DNA of 7,331 nt from Bifidobacterium breve (GTDB lineage Bacteria > Actinomycetota > Actinomycetes > UBA12327). The position numbers and the translations under genes are program-made. Location of the stretch: the NCBI GenBank assembly GCA_943332445.1, contig CALQPL010000049.1, forward strand, positions 1 to 7,331, in the 5' to 3' direction. Positions 1 to 6,353 of this stretch are shown here, in pieces (the first letter of the stretch is position 1; each line of letters starts with the position of its first letter). The notes beneath the pieces were generated by a model. The model was not told the DNA's origin, searched no databases, and worked only from the letters and a program-made list of their open reading frames with translations.

Positions 1-599
1 ACGGAGCCAAGCAACCACAAGGGTGCCAACGCATCGCTGTAGAACAACGCGATGACGGTGATAGCGCCGAGGTCGTCAACAACAGCGAGGGTAAGGAGGA
101 ATGCACGCAGTGCTGGCGGCAGACCGCGTCCGATGATGGCCAACACTGCGAGTGCGAAAGCAATGTCGGTAGCTATCGGGATACCCCAACCCTGGCCTGC
201 ACCTGGAGTGGACGAAGTAAAAGCGACGTAGATTAAGGCGGGCAAGGCCATGCCACCAATCGCTGCAGCGATCGGCAAGATGGCGTCACTGCGATTGCGC
301 AAAGACCCAACGACTAACTCGCGCTTGAGTTCCAACCCAGCGACGAAGAAAAAGAGGGCGAGTAGACCTTCGCCGGCCCAATCGGCCAAAGTCAGGTGCA
401 AACCCCACGACTGGGGGCCGATGGTGACCTGCGTGAGTTCGAAGTAGGCATCGCGCCAAGCAGAGTTTGCCCATATCAACGCAACTGCTGCGGCGATCAG
501 GAGTAAGACTCCGCCAACGACCTCACGACGCAGGATTTCACTCAGGCGAACGCGCTCAGCCCACGCAAGCCTGCCGAATACGACGCGACGCTCAGTCAT
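1..599 (-). CDS. nhaA: NhaA-family Na+/H+ antiporter, N-terminal part (runs off left edge)
   Basis: An inner-membrane secondary transporter that exchanges Na+ (or Li+) for protons and so helps with pH and sodium homeostasis. The minus-strand frame is open from the ATG at 599-597 to position 1, giving 199 residues; the C-terminal half is missing. Hydrophobic segments lie at about 28-45, 78-92, 108-127, 142-158 and 165-188. The family landmarks are in order: FFFVAGLELKREL with E90, then ATDIAFAL with D145, then VVDDLGAI with the paired D175-D176. These match E. coli E78, D133, D163 and D164 with a constant offset of 12, so the ion-binding site looks intact. The lysine equivalent to K300 lies outside the window. 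The start is 20 bases after the acsA stop on the same strand, which suggests one transcript. The nearest Shine-Dalgarno-like AAGGA overlaps the acsA stop and sits 17 bases from the ATG, which is far. Confidence 0.95.
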   Translation of the reverse strand, partial: MTERRVVFGRLAWAERVRLSEILRREVVGGVLLLIAAAVALIWANSAWRDAYFELTQVTIGPQSWGLHLTLADWAGEGLLALFFFVAGLELKRELVVGSLRNRSDAILPIAAAIGGMALPALIYVAFTSSTPGAGQGWGIPIATDIAFALAVLAIIGRGLPPALRAFLLTLAVVDDLGAITVIALFYSDALAPLWLLGS

Positions 600-619
600 G
601 ATGGACCGAGTTTACGTCC

Positions 620-2617
620 TTAGGCATCGTCGGCAGTGGTCATTCCATCGGCAATAAGTTGCACGACAGCTGGATCAGCCAAGGTGGTGACATCACCTAG
701 GGCTCGGCCCTCGGCGATGTCTAGCAAAAGCCGACGCATAATTTTGCCGGACCGGGTTTTGGGTAGTTCCTGCACGATCATGATGTGGCGCGGTTTAGCG
801 ATGGGACCGATTTCCTGGCCGACATGGTCGCGCAGTGCAGCACCAATTGTGTCTGCATCGGTGGAGTCGTCGCCACGCAAAATCACAAAGGCGACAATGC
901 CCTGACCGGTGATTTCATCCTTGGCGCCAACGACTGCAGCCTCTGCGACTCGTGGGTGAGACACCAAAGCGGATTCAACTTCCGCGGTGGAAATTCGGTG
1001 ACCACTGACGTTCATCACGTCGTCAACTCGTCCGAGCAACCACAGGTCCCCATCGAGGTCGCGGTTGGCGCCATCACCAGCGAAATAGAAACCTTGCTTG
1101 GCGTAGCGATGCCAATACGTTTCTATGAACCTTTCGGGGTCACCCCAAATCCCACGAGCCATCGAGGGCCAAGGCTCGGTCAGAACGAGGTATCCACCCA
1201 CGCCATCGGGTACAGGTGTTCCTTCCGCATCGACAACATCAATTCCGATGCCCGGCAACGCACGCATTGCTGATCCAGGCTTGGTCGCCGTGACTCCAGG
1301 CAGTGGGCTGATCATGATGGCGCCAGTCTCGGTTTGCCACCACGTGTCGACGATGGGGCAGTTGTTGTGTCCGATGACTTCGCGGTACCACATCCACGCT
1401 TCCGGGTTGATCGGTTCACCGACGCTGCCGAGCAATCGAAGTGAGGACAGATCGAAGCCATTGGGGAGTTCATCGCCCCACTTCATAAACGTACGAAGCG
1501 CAGTCGGCGCGGTGTAGAAAATGCTGACCCCATACTTCTCAATCAGTTCCCACCAACGGCCACGGTGTGGGGTGTCGGGAGTTCCCTCATACATAAGTTG
1601 CGTTGCACCGTTGGCCAGCGGCCCATAGACGACATAGCTGTGTCCGGTAATCCATCCGATGTCGGCGGTACACCAGTACACATCGGTGTCGGCCTTGAGA
1701 TCAAAAACTGCGGCGTGGGTGAACGCTGCTTGGGTGAGGTACCCACCGGTGGTGTGCAAAATTCCCTTGGGCTTACCCGTGGTCCCCGAGGTGTAAAGGA
1801 TGAAGAGCGGATGCTCGCTGTCAAAACTCTGTGCAACGTGTTGCTCAGGCTGTGCGTCTAGTTGCTCGTGCCACCAGAGGTCGCGATCAAACCACTCGAC
1901 CTCACCCTTAGTCCGCTGAACGACCAACACATGTTCGACAGTAGGAGTGACGAGCACTGCTTCGTCAACGATGACTTTCAAGGGAAGTTCTTTTCCGCGA
2001 CGAAATCCTCCGTCGGCCGTGATAACAACTTTTGCGCCCGCGTCGTTGATGCGCGAGCTCAGCGAGTCGTGGCTGAACCCGCCAAAGACGACGCTGTGTA
2101 CGGCTCCGATGCGAGCACAGGCCAACATCGCCACGACCGCTTCGGGGATCATCGGCAGGTAGATCGCGACTCGGTCGTGCTCGCCGACACCCAGGGCGGT
2201 CAAGGCGTTGGCTGCTTGGCACACCTCCGCATGCAATTGCGCGTAGGTGATGGTGCGGGTGTCTCCTGCCTCACCTTCGAAAAAGATCGCTACGCGCTCG
2301 CCAAGCCCGTTAGCCAAGTGACGATCAAGACAGTTTTCGGCCACATTGAGACGACCGCCGACAAACCATTTCGCTACAGGAGCTTGTGACCAGTCCAAGA
2401 CTTCCGACCATGGTGATGTCCAGTTCAGGCGCTGGGCTTGCTTGTCCCAAAAGGCCAACCGGTCCTGGTCTGCTTCGTCGTAGATTCCTGGTTGAGCGAA
2501 AGCCTGACGAGCAAATTCAGGGCTAGGTGCGAAGGTGCGGTGTTCATGACTCAAATTGTCAATGCGTACCGGATCAACGACGTCACTGTCGAAATCACTC
2601 ACGAAATATCTCCCCAA
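620..2617 (-). CDS. acsA: Acetyl-CoA synthetase (AMP-forming acetate-CoA ligase)
   Basis: A cytoplasmic enzyme that activates acetate with ATP and CoA to acetyl-CoA through an acetyl-AMP intermediate, used for growth on or scavenging of acetate. The 665 residues match the usual length of about 650. Visible motifs are the ATP loop YTSGTTGKPKG (275-285), the DTWWQTE motif (424-430) whose W427 corresponds to the Trp that limits the acyl pocket to acetate-sized substrates, GDGA with D515, R530, NVSGHR with R541, and the C-terminal PKTRSGK (619-625) with catalytic K625. That lysine is the site of acetylation control in bacterial Acs proteins; no acetyltransferase or deacetylase gene is visible here. 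The start is uncertain. TTG at 2617 is preceded by a seven-base Shine-Dalgarno match, while GTG at 2602 (giving MSDFDSD) has GGGGAG about 7 bases upstream. Sequence before the conserved LSHEHRTF is variable in the family and does not decide it. It is probably co-transcribed with nhaA. Confidence 0.97.
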   Translation of the reverse strand: MGRYFVSDFDSDVVDPVRIDNLSHEHRTFAPSPEFARQAFAQPGIYDEADQDRLAFWDKQAQRLNWTSPWSEVLDWSQAPVAKWFVGGRLNVAENCLDRHLANGLGERVAIFFEGEAGDTRTITYAQLHAEVCQAANALTALGVGEHDRVAIYLPMIPEAVVAMLACARIGAVHSVVFGGFSHDSLSSRINDAGAKVVITADGGFRRGKELPLKVIVDEAVLVTPTVEHVLVVQRTKGEVEWFDRDLWWHEQLDAQPEQHVAQSFDSEHPLFILYTSGTTGKPKGILHTTGGYLTQAAFTHAAVFDLKADTDVYWCTADIGWITGHSYVVYGPLANGATQLMYEGTPDTPHRGRWWELIEKYGVSIFYTAPTALRTFMKWGDELPNGFDLSSLRLLGSVGEPINPEAWMWYREVIGHNNCPIVDTWWQTETGAIMISPLPGVTATKPGSAMRALPGIGIDVVDAEGTPVPDGVGGYLVLTEPWPSMARGIWGDPERFIETYWHRYAKQGFYFAGDGANRDLDGDLWLLGRVDDVMNVSGHRISTAEVESALVSHPRVAEAAVVGAKDEITGQGIVAFVILRGDDSTDADTIGAALRDHVGQEIGPIAKPRHIMIVQELPKTRSGKIMRRLLLDIAEGRALGDVTTLADPAVVQLIADGMTTADDA

Positions 2618-2643
2618 GGGTGTTCACCTCTAGAGTTGGTCAC
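2618..2643. promoter_or_regulatory. 26-bp gap between divergent acsA and Fic-like gene
   Basis: This gap separates the divergent starts of acsA (minus) and the Fic-like gene (plus). It carries the acsA ribosome binding site, an 8-bp perfect palindrome CTCTAGAG at 2628-2635, and the left half of a CACGTG palindrome at 2641-2646 that includes the GTG start of the Fic-like gene. It is too short for two complete promoters, so at least one promoter must lie inside the opposing coding region. I could not identify convincing -35/-10 boxes. The palindromes are visible; an operator role is only a guess. Confidence 0.35.
2624..2630 (-). promoter_or_regulatory. Ribosome binding site for the TTG start of acsA
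   Basis: Read on the minus strand this is GAGGTGA, a seven-base match to the anti-Shine-Dalgarno complement, ending 6 bases before the TTG at 2617-2615. It favours the longer acsA start. A second, weaker purine stretch (GGGGAGA, minus strand, about 2615-2609) precedes the alternative GTG at 2602. Confidence 0.5.
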
Positions 2644-3456
2644 GTGCAACCACTCGTAGAGATCGCGCGAAAGACTGCTGTGCGTCAGCAGCTTGAGTCA
2701 GCGCGTCTGGCTACTGACGAGGTTATCGCTCATCGTGCCCTTCGACGACACGGTGGAGATATTGCACTGGAGTCGTCTTTGCGAGGCGCTCGCGCATCGG
2801 CGGCACTGATGGGAGTCGATGTTGACCTGGAGTTCCTGCGCAGCGGCAACCTTCGCCTTGATCATCCAGGCCGTCCGATAGCCCAAGCGGCCCTGCGAGT
2901 GGCGCAAGAAGTCCCTCAAATTGAGGCTATTTGGCGCCGTTCGCCAGTGCAGGCCTTGGCTCGTTTGCACGTCGTGGCAGCAGCGGATCTGGCGGACAGT
3001 CTGGGAACAGATCGAATCGGTCGACCTCGTCCCAACGATGAGGGCGATCCGCAAGACCCGATGGACCTGGCTTTGCCACCCGTTGCCGATATTGCACCGC
3101 GGTTGATGCGACTCAATGCGTTGTTGCTCAATGACAAGGAGACACCGGCCTTGGCTTTGGCTGCTTACACGCACGGTGAGCTCATGGCGATTCAACCTTT
3201 TGGGTTGCGCGATGGATTAGTTGCACGAGCGGCCGAACGCTTGGTGTTGCGCACGCGAGGGTTTGATCCGCGTGGGCTGGTGGTCACCGAAGCGGGACAC
3301 CTGAGCGTGGGGCGAACCCAGTACTTGTCCCTCATTAAGGGCTATGCGGGTGGATCAGACCGGGCAGTCGCCGATTGGATTAACCACTGCGCGCATGCTG
3401 TGCGAACAGGTGCGGCAACGATTGAAAAAGTGTGCACCCAGTTCGAGAGTGAGTGA
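2644..3456 (+). CDS. Actinobacterial Fic-fold-like protein with degenerate Fic motif
   Basis: A 270-residue soluble protein with no signal peptide or membrane segment. It resembles an uncharacterised actinobacterial family often labelled Fic family protein or, loosely, oxidoreductase. An N-terminal helical part contains LRGARASAAL (47-56), and the core has AAYTHGELMAIQPFGLRDGL at 173-192. Aligned without gaps to the Fic signature HPFx(D/E)GNGRxxR, residues 184-195 keep P185, F186, G191 and R195, but the catalytic His is Q184, the Asn position is D190 and the phosphate-binding Arg is L192. Classical AMP-transfer activity therefore looks unlikely. GTG at 2644 was chosen because frame sequence upstream lies within the acsA start region and is low quality; GTG at 2620 and GTG at 2680 are alternatives, and none has a good ribosome binding site. 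The stop is 6 bp from the convergent HAD gene. Fold assignment is inferred from motif spacing and recalled relatives; its role is unknown. Confidence 0.8.
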   Translation: MQPLVEIARKTAVRQQLESARLATDEVIAHRALRRHGGDIALESSLRGARASAALMGVDVDLEFLRSGNLRLDHPGRPIAQAALRVAQEVPQIEAIWRRSPVQALARLHVVAAADLADSLGTDRIGRPRPNDEGDPQDPMDLALPPVADIAPRLMRLNALLLNDKETPALALAAYTHGELMAIQPFGLRDGLVARAAERLVLRTRGFDPRGLVVTEAGHLSVGRTQYLSLIKGYAGGSDRAVADWINHCAHAVRTGAATIEKVCTQFESE

Positions 3457-3462
3457 CGCGGA

Positions 3463-4332
3463 TTAGTCGGTCGTGGAACCGCGACGACGAACGGCGTACC
3501 AAATCAATCCAGCAGCCGCAGCCGCGCCACCGAGAGCTACTGCAGTCAACGTTGGCTTAGCGGTGATGCCGCTGGCAAAGCGCTGGCGCAGGGGGACAGG
3601 CTTGCTAAAGGTCAAGATTGGCCAATCGCGGGCCATGGCCTCGCGTCGCAAGGGCCGGTCGGGGTTAACCACCGAGGGGAATCCGACTGATTCCAACATC
3701 GGTAAGTCGGTAGCGGCGTCGCTATAGGCGTACGACTGCGACAAGTCGTAGCCCTGTTCGTCAGCGAGGTCACGCATCGCTTGTGCCTTGTTTTCGGCGT
3801 AGGCATAAAACTCAATCTGTCCGGTGTATTGACCATCAACGATGGCCACACGAGTGCCGATGCTGTGGTCGGCACCGAGCATGGCGCCAATGAGTTCAAC
3901 AATTTCTTGACCGCTGGACGAAACAATGACCACATCGCGACCTGCGGCATGGTGCTCGTCAATCAGGTTCGCGGCTTCCTCGTAGATGATGGGTTCAACG
4001 GCTTCTTGTAAAGCTTCTGCGACGATCTCGCGTAGTTGATCAGCGTCCCAACCTTCGGTGAGAGCCGACAAGTACTCGCGCATGCGTTCCATCTGATCGT
4101 GGTCGGCGCCACCGAGGACGTACACGAACTGGGCGTAGGCACTGCGCAACACATCGCGTCGATTAATCAGGCCGCTGCGGTAAAGCGGGCGACTAAACAC
4201 CAGCGCTGATGACTTAGCGATGACGGTTTTATCAAGGTCAAAGAACGCTGCGGGGCGCTTTGCCTGGGAACGTGCACCAGGGCGGGCCGGCTGCGGAGTG
4301 GGGGAAGATGCAGTACTCACTCTGAACAGCAT
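3463..4332 (-). CDS. HAD-IB family phosphatase-like hydrolase with C-terminal membrane anchor
   Basis: A HAD-superfamily phosphohydrolase of the SerB-like IB group; the substrate cannot be told from sequence. With the ATG at 4332 it has 289 residues. All four HAD motifs are present: FDLDKT with nucleophile D32 and D34, IVSSSG with S138-S140, K182 in AENKAQAM, and YSDAATDLPML with the Mg-binding acids D205 and D209. The cap region lies between motifs I and II. The C-terminus has a hydrophobic stretch (about 262-280) followed by RRRG, predicting a single tail anchor with the enzyme facing the cytoplasm. The N-terminal 25 or so residues are Pro/Ala/Arg-rich and probably disordered. The start is unsettled: TTG at 4350 has AGGA about 9 bases upstream, while ATG at 4332 and GTG at 4320 lack a clear ribosome site. 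It is divergent from ssd-tad and convergent with the Fic-like gene. A HAD protein beside ssd is, as I recall, common in actinobacteria (Rv3661, SCO3558-type). Confidence 0.9.
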   Translation of the reverse strand: MLFRVSTASSPTPQPARPGARSQAKRPAAFFDLDKTVIAKSSALVFSRPLYRSGLINRRDVLRSAYAQFVYVLGGADHDQMERMREYLSALTEGWDADQLREIVAEALQEAVEPIIYEEAANLIDEHHAAGRDVVIVSSSGQEIVELIGAMLGADHSIGTRVAIVDGQYTGQIEFYAYAENKAQAMRDLADEQGYDLSQSYAYSDAATDLPMLESVGFPSVVNPDRPLRREAMARDWPILTFSKPVPLRQRFASGITAKPTLTAVALGGAAAAAGLIWYAVRRRGSTTD

Positions 4333-4473
4333 AAGCGCAGGTAGGGACAAAAAACGGTTTCCTGACGCTGACTTGTCCTTTCCACAGGCGAGTTCATCCC
4401 CAATTCACGCACCAGGTAGGCCTTCGAGGCTGGTTTCCGCGTCACCCTCACTCTCAATCAGGGGAGGACGGAT
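4333..4473. promoter_or_regulatory. Divergent intergenic region, HAD gene and tad operon
   Basis: This 141-bp region must carry the promoter of the ssd-tad operon and, on the other strand, that of the HAD gene. I see no -35/-10 pair that I would defend. It contains an imperfect hairpin at about 4412-4433 (CCAG pairing with CTGG, inner CCT with AGG) that would lie in the tad leader, but the stem is weak. In the ssd frame an in-frame stop (TAG) lies at 4417-4419, which rules out a longer ssd N-terminus. Confidence 0.4.
4461..4467 (+). promoter_or_regulatory. Strong ribosome binding site of ssd
   Basis: GGGGAGG ends 6 bases before the ATG at 4474. It is the best Shine-Dalgarno sequence on the plus strand and the only good one in the ssd-tadABC chain. 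It fixes the ssd start, and with it the absence of an N-terminal receiver-like domain. Confidence 0.8.
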
Positions 4474-5205
4474 ATGCCAGGCGGAAACAATTCACCGTTG
4501 GCGCGGGTCATTGTCGTGGTGGGCGCGCGCGGTGGCGCGGGTGCAAGTTCATTGGCAGTCGCGATCGCGCAGTCCAGTGCACATGAGGGAAAGCGGGTCG
4601 TCCTCCTTGACGCTGATGAACTCGGCGGTGGCATTGATTTGGTGCTCGGCGCTGAGGGTCATCGCGGCGTGCAATGGAGTGAGTTGGCCGCTGTTGATGG
4701 TGACCTTCCCAGTCAATCTCTCTTTGATGCTCTCGCCGTTCATCGAGGGGTGCGTTTTCTCTCCTGTAGTCGCGATGCAGACACGTCAATTTCACCGGAG
4801 CTGCTGATTCGGGTCATTCATGCGCTCCGCGAGTCCTGCGACCTCATAGTGCTCGATTGCCCTCGGCGCGATGAATGCCTACTTGCTGTTGTGGCCACGG
4901 TTCAGTGTGAAGTGCTGATCGTGGTACCTAACGAAGTGCGGGCGGTGGCCGCTGCGAGCGTGTGGCTCTCGCGATGTGCCCGCTTCACCGTTGCGATGAG
5001 CAGTGTGGTGGTGGAGCTACCAACGGGTGGCCTGTCGGTTCGAGCAACCAAAAAGCCGTTAGGTGTTCCCAGTGTCGGAACCGTTCATTATTGCTTGGCC
5101 ACTGCGCAGGAACTTGATCGCGGCAGTGGAGTGCGCTCAGGAAAAAACCCGTGGACTTCCGTGTGCAGTGACGTTCTCGATCAGGACAAGCAGCGGGTGG
5201 CTTGA
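4474..5205 (+). CDS. ssd: Ssd/TadZ-like (CpaE-type) MinD/ParA-family protein, short form
   Basis: A 243-residue member of the MinD/ParA superfamily at the head of a tad operon, where TadZ/CpaE proteins place the pilus machine at the cell pole and the actinobacterial relative Ssd is linked to septum placement. The P-loop region is VVGARGGAGASS (15-26). Both lysines of the deviant Walker A (KGGxGK) are replaced, by R19 and A24. DAD at 46-48 and LIVLDCP (124-130) with D128 match the switch and Walker B regions. TadZ-type proteins often have atypical P-loops, so nucleotide binding may be weak or absent. The protein is about 100 residues shorter than the roughly 350-residue M. tuberculosis Ssd that I recall: it begins directly at the P-loop strand and has no receiver-like N-terminal domain. 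The ribosome site and the upstream in-frame stop support this start. The tail after about 200 is polar and probably unstructured. The stop overlaps the tadA start by one base. Confidence 0.88.
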   Translation: MPGGNNSPLARVIVVVGARGGAGASSLAVAIAQSSAHEGKRVVLLDADELGGGIDLVLGAEGHRGVQWSELAAVDGDLPSQSLFDALAVHRGVRFLSCSRDADTSISPELLIRVIHALRESCDLIVLDCPRRDECLLAVVATVQCEVLIVVPNEVRAVAAASVWLSRCARFTVAMSSVVVELPTGGLSVRATKKPLGVPSVGTVHYCLATAQELDRGSGVRSGKNPWTSVCSDVLDQDKQRVA

Positions 5206-6353
5206 TGATCCTGACACCAGACCTGACCATGTCGGTACGCGAAACGTTGGCTCAGCAATCTCTGGCCCCTGATCGCGATTCGATCGCGCAGGCTATTCGC
5301 ACTCAATTCCCGGTGGTGGGTGAAACCACTGTTGATGAGCTCACGCCATTGATTCAGGCCGAGCTGGTGGGGTTTTCGGTCGTGCAAGACCTCGTTGATG
5401 ATCCGCGGATTACGGATGTGGTGATCAATGGCCCGGAATCGATTTGGGTGGATCGGGGCGCAGGGCTGGTGCGCGTGGATGCGTCGTTTGCTCATGAAAG
5501 CGAGGTTCGCCAGTTCGCGGTTCGGCTCGCGGGCAGCGTGGGCCGGCGTTTGGATGACGCCAATCCGTACGTGGATTGCGGGCTCGATCGCGGCATTCGT
5601 TTGCACGCGGTGTTGCCACCGATTTCGGGTTCGGGCACGCTGGTGAGTTTGCGTATCCCGAGGGTCAGCGGATTTTCATTGGCTGAATTGCACGCCAGCG
5701 GTTCCTTAGGTGTGCAAGCCCTCGAGTGGTTGCAGGCGATTGTGCAATCGCGCGTGGCCTTTCTTCTCACCGGGGGAACCGGAACAGGAAAGACGACATT
5801 GCTATCTGCTTTGTTGTCCCTCGTTGACCCTGGCGATCGCTTGGTGCTGGTTGAAGATTCGGCCGAACTTAAACCACAGCATCCGCACGTGGTGTGTTTG
5901 CAATCTCGTCATCGCAATATCGAAGGTGCCGGCGAAGTCAGTGTTCGCGATCTGGTCAGGCAGGCACTTCGGATGCGCCCCGATCGACTCGTGGTCGGTG
6001 AGGCTCGCGGTCCAGAGGTCATTGACCTGCTATCAGCGATGAATACCGGCCATGAGGGTGGCTGCGGAACCTTGCACGCCAACAGCCCGGCTGATGTGCC
6101 AGCACGGGTGGCTGCCTTGGCCGCTCCAGCGGGTTGGTCACGTGATTCGGCCATGGCTCAACTGGGATCGGCCCTTGATGTGGTCCTTCATGTCAATCGC
6201 ACACCTGCTGGGCAACGTTGGCTTCAAGAAATCGCGGTAGTGCGGTCAGTGGATGGTCGAGTAGAGATCGTCTCGGCGCTTCGGTGGGATTGCACGGGTG
6301 AGATCCACAGTGGCGCTGGCTTTAACGAGCTGTCAGCTTTGGTCACGCGATGA
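5205..6353 (+). CDS. tadA: TadA/CpaF-family pilus assembly (type II/IV secretion) ATPase
   Basis: A cytoplasmic hexameric ATPase that powers Tad/Flp pilus assembly through the TadB-TadC platform. It has 382 residues, in the range usual for actinobacterial CpaF-like proteins. An N-terminal domain (about 40-150) contains the family pattern DPRITDVVINGPESIWVDR (66-84). The RecA-like domain follows, with Walker A GGTGTGKTT (190-198, K196), Asp box LVLVEDSAE (213-221), Walker B region RLVVGEARGPEV (261-272, E266) and His box CGTLHANS (287-294, H291). All catalytic elements are present, so it should be active. The ATG at 5205 overlaps the ssd stop by one base (TGATG), indicating translational coupling; an in-frame TTG at 5202 would add one residue. 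The upstream GGGTGG is a weak ribosome site. The stop overlaps tadB by four bases. A tad pilus rather than a type IV secretion role is inferred from the tadB and tadC neighbours. Confidence 0.96.
   Translation: MILTPDLTMSVRETLAQQSLAPDRDSIAQAIRTQFPVVGETTVDELTPLIQAELVGFSVVQDLVDDPRITDVVINGPESIWVDRGAGLVRVDASFAHESEVRQFAVRLAGSVGRRLDDANPYVDCGLDRGIRLHAVLPPISGSGTLVSLRIPRVSGFSLAELHASGSLGVQALEWLQAIVQSRVAFLLTGGTGTGKTTLLSALLSLVDPGDRLVLVEDSAELKPQHPHVVCLQSRHRNIEGAGEVSVRDLVRQALRMRPDRLVVGEARGPEVIDLLSAMNTGHEGGCGTLHANSPADVPARVAALAAPAGWSRDSAMAQLGSALDVVLHVNRTPAGQRWLQEIAVVRSVDGRVEIVSALRWDCTGEIHSGAGFNELSALVTR

Noticed and set aside
785..1273. Open frame of 162 codons on the plus strand antisense to acsA (others at 1125-1517 and 1862-2389)
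   Set aside because: They lie opposite a clearly real gene in a GC-biased genome where antisense frames stay open by chance. The translations show no domain and have no ribosome sites.
2527..2643. N-terminal extension of the Fic-like gene back to an ATG at 2527
   Set aside because: It would overlap the acsA start by about 90 bases on the other strand, and the Arg/Cys/His-rich translation looks like antisense shadow.
2698..3195. Minus-strand frame of 165 codons opposite the Fic-like gene
   Set aside because: It is a shadow of the plus-strand gene, whose translation carries recognisable family motifs.
3470..3485. Hairpin (6-bp stem, GAAC loop) near the convergent stops as a possible bidirectional terminator
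   Set aside because: The stem is short, lies inside the end of the HAD coding region and has no T-run on either side.
4412..4433. Imperfect hairpin in the tad leader as a possible riboswitch or attenuator
   Set aside because: The pairing is only 3-4 bp per arm with bulges. There is no conserved riboswitch core, leader peptide or terminator next to it.
4561..4568. GCGATCGC (HIP1-like octamer), seen again near 5834
   Set aside because: Only two exact copies were noticed, both inside genes, and they fit the general GATCGC-rich codon use. This is not a repeat family.
4220..4807. Plus-strand frame of 195 codons spanning the HAD N-terminus, the intergenic region and the start of ssd
   Set aside because: It overlaps two well-supported genes in other frames, and its Ser/Arg-rich translation looks non-coding.
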